NCBI GenBank assembly: GCA_002436505.1
Contig: DJML01000097.1
Location: 4,571-23,665 of the forward strand
Direction of reading: 5' to 3'
Source: Bacteroidetes bacterium UBA6491
GTDB lineage: Bacteria > Bacteroidota > Bacteroidia > NS11-12g > UBA9320
DNA: 19,095 bases
Below the pieces are notes generated by a model. That model searched no databases and was not told where the DNA came from. It worked only from the letters and a program-made list of their open reading frames with translations. A program made the translations under genes and the position numbers. Positions 16,744 to 19,095 of the stretch are shown piece by piece. How positions within the stretch are numbered: position 1 is the first letter of the stretch; every line of letters starts with the position of its first letter.

Positions 16744-17800
16744 TAAAATGAAAAAGTCATTCACTATAGTTTTTATATTTCTATTAATTGGGGGTAATGG
16801 CAGGGCTCAGTCAACGGAAACCGTGCAATCAAAGCTGATCACTGTTAAGACGAGCCAATGGGAAAAACCGGACTCTTACCCTTTGCTGGATGAAAAAGCG
16901 ATTCAGGTCGGCACATATTCAGTAAAAATTTTACCGGACCATAATTTCCGGTATGTTGTGGAATACAATGGACAAACCATTGAAGTTGATGCGCTCACTT
17001 CAATCGGGATCATCCCGGAAGCCAATCGCATTGTTACCTGGGGGTCGGGACTTGAGGTGCACTTCGAATATACCATGTCCTATAAGATCTATGATCTGTC
17101 CGGGACCCTCATCAAATCGGGAATCCAGGTCAATAGTGCTCCATACAGGGCTACTATCACCGCCGAAGGTGGCCTGGTATACGCCGCAAGAACAACAGCG
17201 GACCTGAACGATACAACACTTTACCTCCATAAGATTGACCGGAACGGAGAGGTTCTCTGGGTCCGGGACCTGGGAATTCGTTATCCCCAGGAAATCGCCG
17301 TTTCAGGGTTCAATGGAGACATTGCTCTGATGGAGAAGGACTGGGTGAACAGTAATTCAGAGATCAGGATATATGATGATCAGGGAACGCATCTGACCAC
17401 TCTCGACAGGGAAGTAGTTTCAGCCATTGAATTTGTGGACGAAAATCAGATCGCCGTATCTGGAAGCAAATCCTGGTATGTGTACGATTATTCGGAGGGC
17501 ACAGTTCAATCCATTGTTAAGGGAAGTATTCATGGCAATGTAATGTCTATGCATCCTTTCATCAAGCTCAATGATGATCTAATTGCTGTGGCCCATCTCT
17601 GGAGCGAAAAACTCCTGGCCGGTTATCAGGTGGATATCTATAATTTGGGAAATGGAGCTCTTGTTCACACCATTTTTGTTTCCAGGAACACTTATTCCCG
17701 GCGGACATACCGGTGCCTGATCTACGAAAACGAATCCGGCGTGTTGACCGTTCGGGCAGGAAAGCAGGAAATAACCTATTTGTTAACCATAACTAAATGA
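16736..17800 (+). CDS. Exported beta-propeller-like protein of unknown function
   Basis: A protein of 354 residues (350 if started at the ATG at 16748). The N-terminus is a clear signal peptide: MKKSFTIVFIFLLIGGNGRA, with likely cleavage near RAQ, so the mature protein is periplasmic or extracellular. The rest consists of repeated four-strand-like units with phrases such as YKIYDLSGTLIKSG, LYLHKIDRNGEVLWVRDLG, IRIYDDQGTHLTTLDR and VDIYNLGNGALVHTI, each about 40-60 residues apart. This is the pattern of a WD40/PQQ-like beta-propeller of perhaps five to seven blades. No catalytic motif was seen. The ATG at 16736 overlaps the giant gene's TAA (16741-16743), while the ATG at 16748 starts just after it; either gives tight translational coupling. 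A propeller made with a giant surface protein and an M23-like protein probably binds or helps assemble one of them; this is inference. Confidence 0.8.
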   Translation: MINKMKKSFTIVFIFLLIGGNGRAQSTETVQSKLITVKTSQWEKPDSYPLLDEKAIQVGTYSVKILPDHNFRYVVEYNGQTIEVDALTSIGIIPEANRIVTWGSGLEVHFEYTMSYKIYDLSGTLIKSGIQVNSAPYRATITAEGGLVYAARTTADLNDTTLYLHKIDRNGEVLWVRDLGIRYPQEIAVSGFNGDIALMEKDWVNSNSEIRIYDDQGTHLTTLDREVVSAIEFVDENQIAVSGSKSWYVYDYSEGTVQSIVKGSIHGNVMSMHPFIKLNDDLIAVAHLWSEKLLAGYQVDIYNLGNGALVHTIFVSRNTYSRRTYRCLIYENESGVLTVRAGKQEITYLLTITK

Positions 17801-17808
17801 TCCTTATC

Positions 17809-19095
17809 ATGAAAATAGAAGTGAAAAAGATGCTGCTTAGGACAGGCCTCACCATTTTGATTTTCAGCGGACTAATCGTGAGTTCTAGCGCTCAGAAAAT
17901 GAAGTATGTATTTCCGCTTGAAGAGGCAGCCGGTTTGCAAATGTCGGTGCGTTGGGATACAGTTGCAGGCGCAACCGCTTATGCCATCCGTGACAATACG
18001 AATGGCGGGGCATTCTCAGCCTGGGATAGTATAGGGAATTATAAATCAATAAAATATACCAGCGGTATTAACAGGAATGAAAAATACTGCTTTCAAATCA
18101 GGGCCTTTAAAGGGGGAAGCTGGCAGCCGCCTGGCGATTCGATCTGTAACATGCATGGCCCCAATATTTGGCCTGTATCCACAAGTCCGGCCAACTGCAA
18201 CAGCGAAGCGGTCGATCTTTTAAATGGGTTTGGCGATCCGTTGGACATCACCGGTGTTTATCTTCATTCGGGATGTGATATCAACGGGATCAATGGCATT
18301 GGCAATGAATGTATAAAAGCACCCATGGGGAGTATTATTAATGCTATGAGCAGTACCTACAACGGTGTCAATCTTTATGTGGATATCGAAGTAAGAAGAC
18401 GGGCAGAAAGCAGACTTATTCGGTTCAATCACGTAGACAGTATTGATCTGGAGGTTTTGACCGGAAAAAGCGTGGAACATGGACAAAAGCTAGCACAAAT
18501 TGATGACCGTCCGGCATTTCCTTCCGGGGGTTTATGGACGATTCTGACGTCACATACCCACTTTCATTACTTTGGATTTGGCAATTTCTGGGGTACTACG
18601 CGACCTCCCTATACGTTCTTTGATAGTATGAAGTACCGGGATCCGATGCAGGTCAGACCCCAGGTTATGAACCGGAACGGGGGAAACGATTCAATAGAAT
18701 TTGGAAAGGGTCCGGATAAAACAGAGTATTTCACAAAGGACACTGTATTTCATGAAGTTGACATTTATGTGGAAGCTGTGGACCGGCAGTCAAGGGATAT
18801 CCCGTGGGTTAATCCAAAGGAAGCCGGATATTATATCCAGCGGTTTGAAGACGGAAACTGGAAAGACAAGGTGCAGACTTCGGCAAAACCGTACAAGCTT
18901 TATGACAATAAGAATTTCTACAATTCACACTCAAATACCCGGGGGACAAATGCCAATATGACCCTTCTGCATATCCTTATGGATACATTGGATGCAAAAC
19001 ACAATACCAGATGGCCCTCATACGTATGGGACAGCCATAATAACTGGTGTCTGACCAATACGAAGGATACAACGGGCAGCAGGGCAACTATGGAT
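17809..19095 (+). CDS. Exported M23 (LytM-type) metallopeptidase-like protein with fibronectin-III-like domain (partial, runs off right edge)
   Basis: The frame is open for 429 codons from the ATG at 17809, 8 bases after the previous stop, to the end of the window. Residues 1-29 are a signal peptide ending SSSAQ. Residues about 35-115 look like a fibronectin-III fold (MSVRWDTVAGATAYAI, then YCFQIRAF). Residues about 125-265 show the M23 layout: a GFGDPLD strand, HSGCD with His153 and Asp157 as zinc ligands, APMGS, then FNH with His208 where the YxH base normally lies. VEHGQKLAQI and THFHYF follow, with His251 and His253 as the HxH pair (His249 is an alternative first His). All expected metal-site positions are therefore filled. 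M23 enzymes cut peptidoglycan peptide bridges or related glycine-rich peptides. A later beta domain (VDIYVEAVDRQSRDIPW) is typical of companion domains in such proteins. The C-terminus, and any sorting signal, is outside the window. Confidence 0.8.
   Translation, partial: MKIEVKKMLLRTGLTILIFSGLIVSSSAQKMKYVFPLEEAAGLQMSVRWDTVAGATAYAIRDNTNGGAFSAWDSIGNYKSIKYTSGINRNEKYCFQIRAFKGGSWQPPGDSICNMHGPNIWPVSTSPANCNSEAVDLLNGFGDPLDITGVYLHSGCDINGINGIGNECIKAPMGSIINAMSSTYNGVNLYVDIEVRRRAESRLIRFNHVDSIDLEVLTGKSVEHGQKLAQIDDRPAFPSGGLWTILTSHTHFHYFGFGNFWGTTRPPYTFFDSMKYRDPMQVRPQVMNRNGGNDSIEFGKGPDKTEYFTKDTVFHEVDIYVEAVDRQSRDIPWVNPKEAGYYIQRFEDGNWKDKVQTSAKPYKLYDNKNFYNSHSNTRGTNANMTLLHILMDTLDAKHNTRWPSYVWDSHNNWCLTNTKDTTGSRATMD

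Overview
The window looks like chromosomal DNA from a member of the Bacteroidota, probably an environmental Cytophagia/Flavobacteriia/Chitinophagia-type lineage; I cannot place it further. The reasons are signal peptides that end in Ala-Gln or Ser-Gln, starts without clear Shine-Dalgarno sequences (A/T-rich leaders), moderate GC content, and a very large secreted protein built from beta-helix, Ig-like and CARDB modules. No RNA gene, CRISPR array, insertion sequence or phage gene was seen.

Layout. (1) Positions 1-133, minus strand: the first 44 codons of 6-phosphofructokinase (pfkA), cut by the window edge. (2) Positions 263-3400, plus strand: a 1045-residue inner-membrane protein. It joins an MFS/ATP-ADP-carrier-like membrane domain, a long HEAT-like helical region and a C-terminal cyclic-nucleotide-binding domain. 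It is divergent from pfkA across a 129-base gap. (3) Positions 3643-16743, plus strand: one uninterrupted reading frame of 4366 codons for a giant exported protein. Its order is signal peptide, eight-cysteine N-terminal domain, five repeats of an Ig-like domain plus a parallel beta-helix (about 540 residues each), an Ig-like domain, a fibronectin-III-like domain, eight CARDB domains (about 123 residues each), and a three-part C-terminal block. (4) Positions 16736-17800: a small exported beta-propeller-like protein whose start overlaps the stop of the giant gene. (5) Positions 17809-19095 and beyond: an exported protein with a fibronectin-III-like domain and an M23 (LytM-type) metallopeptidase-like domain that keeps its zinc-site residues. 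It is cut by the right edge.

Genes 3-5 are packed with an overlap and an 8-base gap, all in one direction and all with signal peptides, so they are almost certainly one operon for an envelope or extracellular system. The likely pieces are a giant adhesin or matrix-like fibre, a propeller partner and a wall-peptide hydrolase-like enzyme. How the giant protein leaves the periplasm is unclear, because no type IX secretion C-terminal signal, sortase motif or transmembrane anchor is visible. This operon is the best candidate for an undescribed system in the window; pfkA and the transporter are probably unrelated neighbours.
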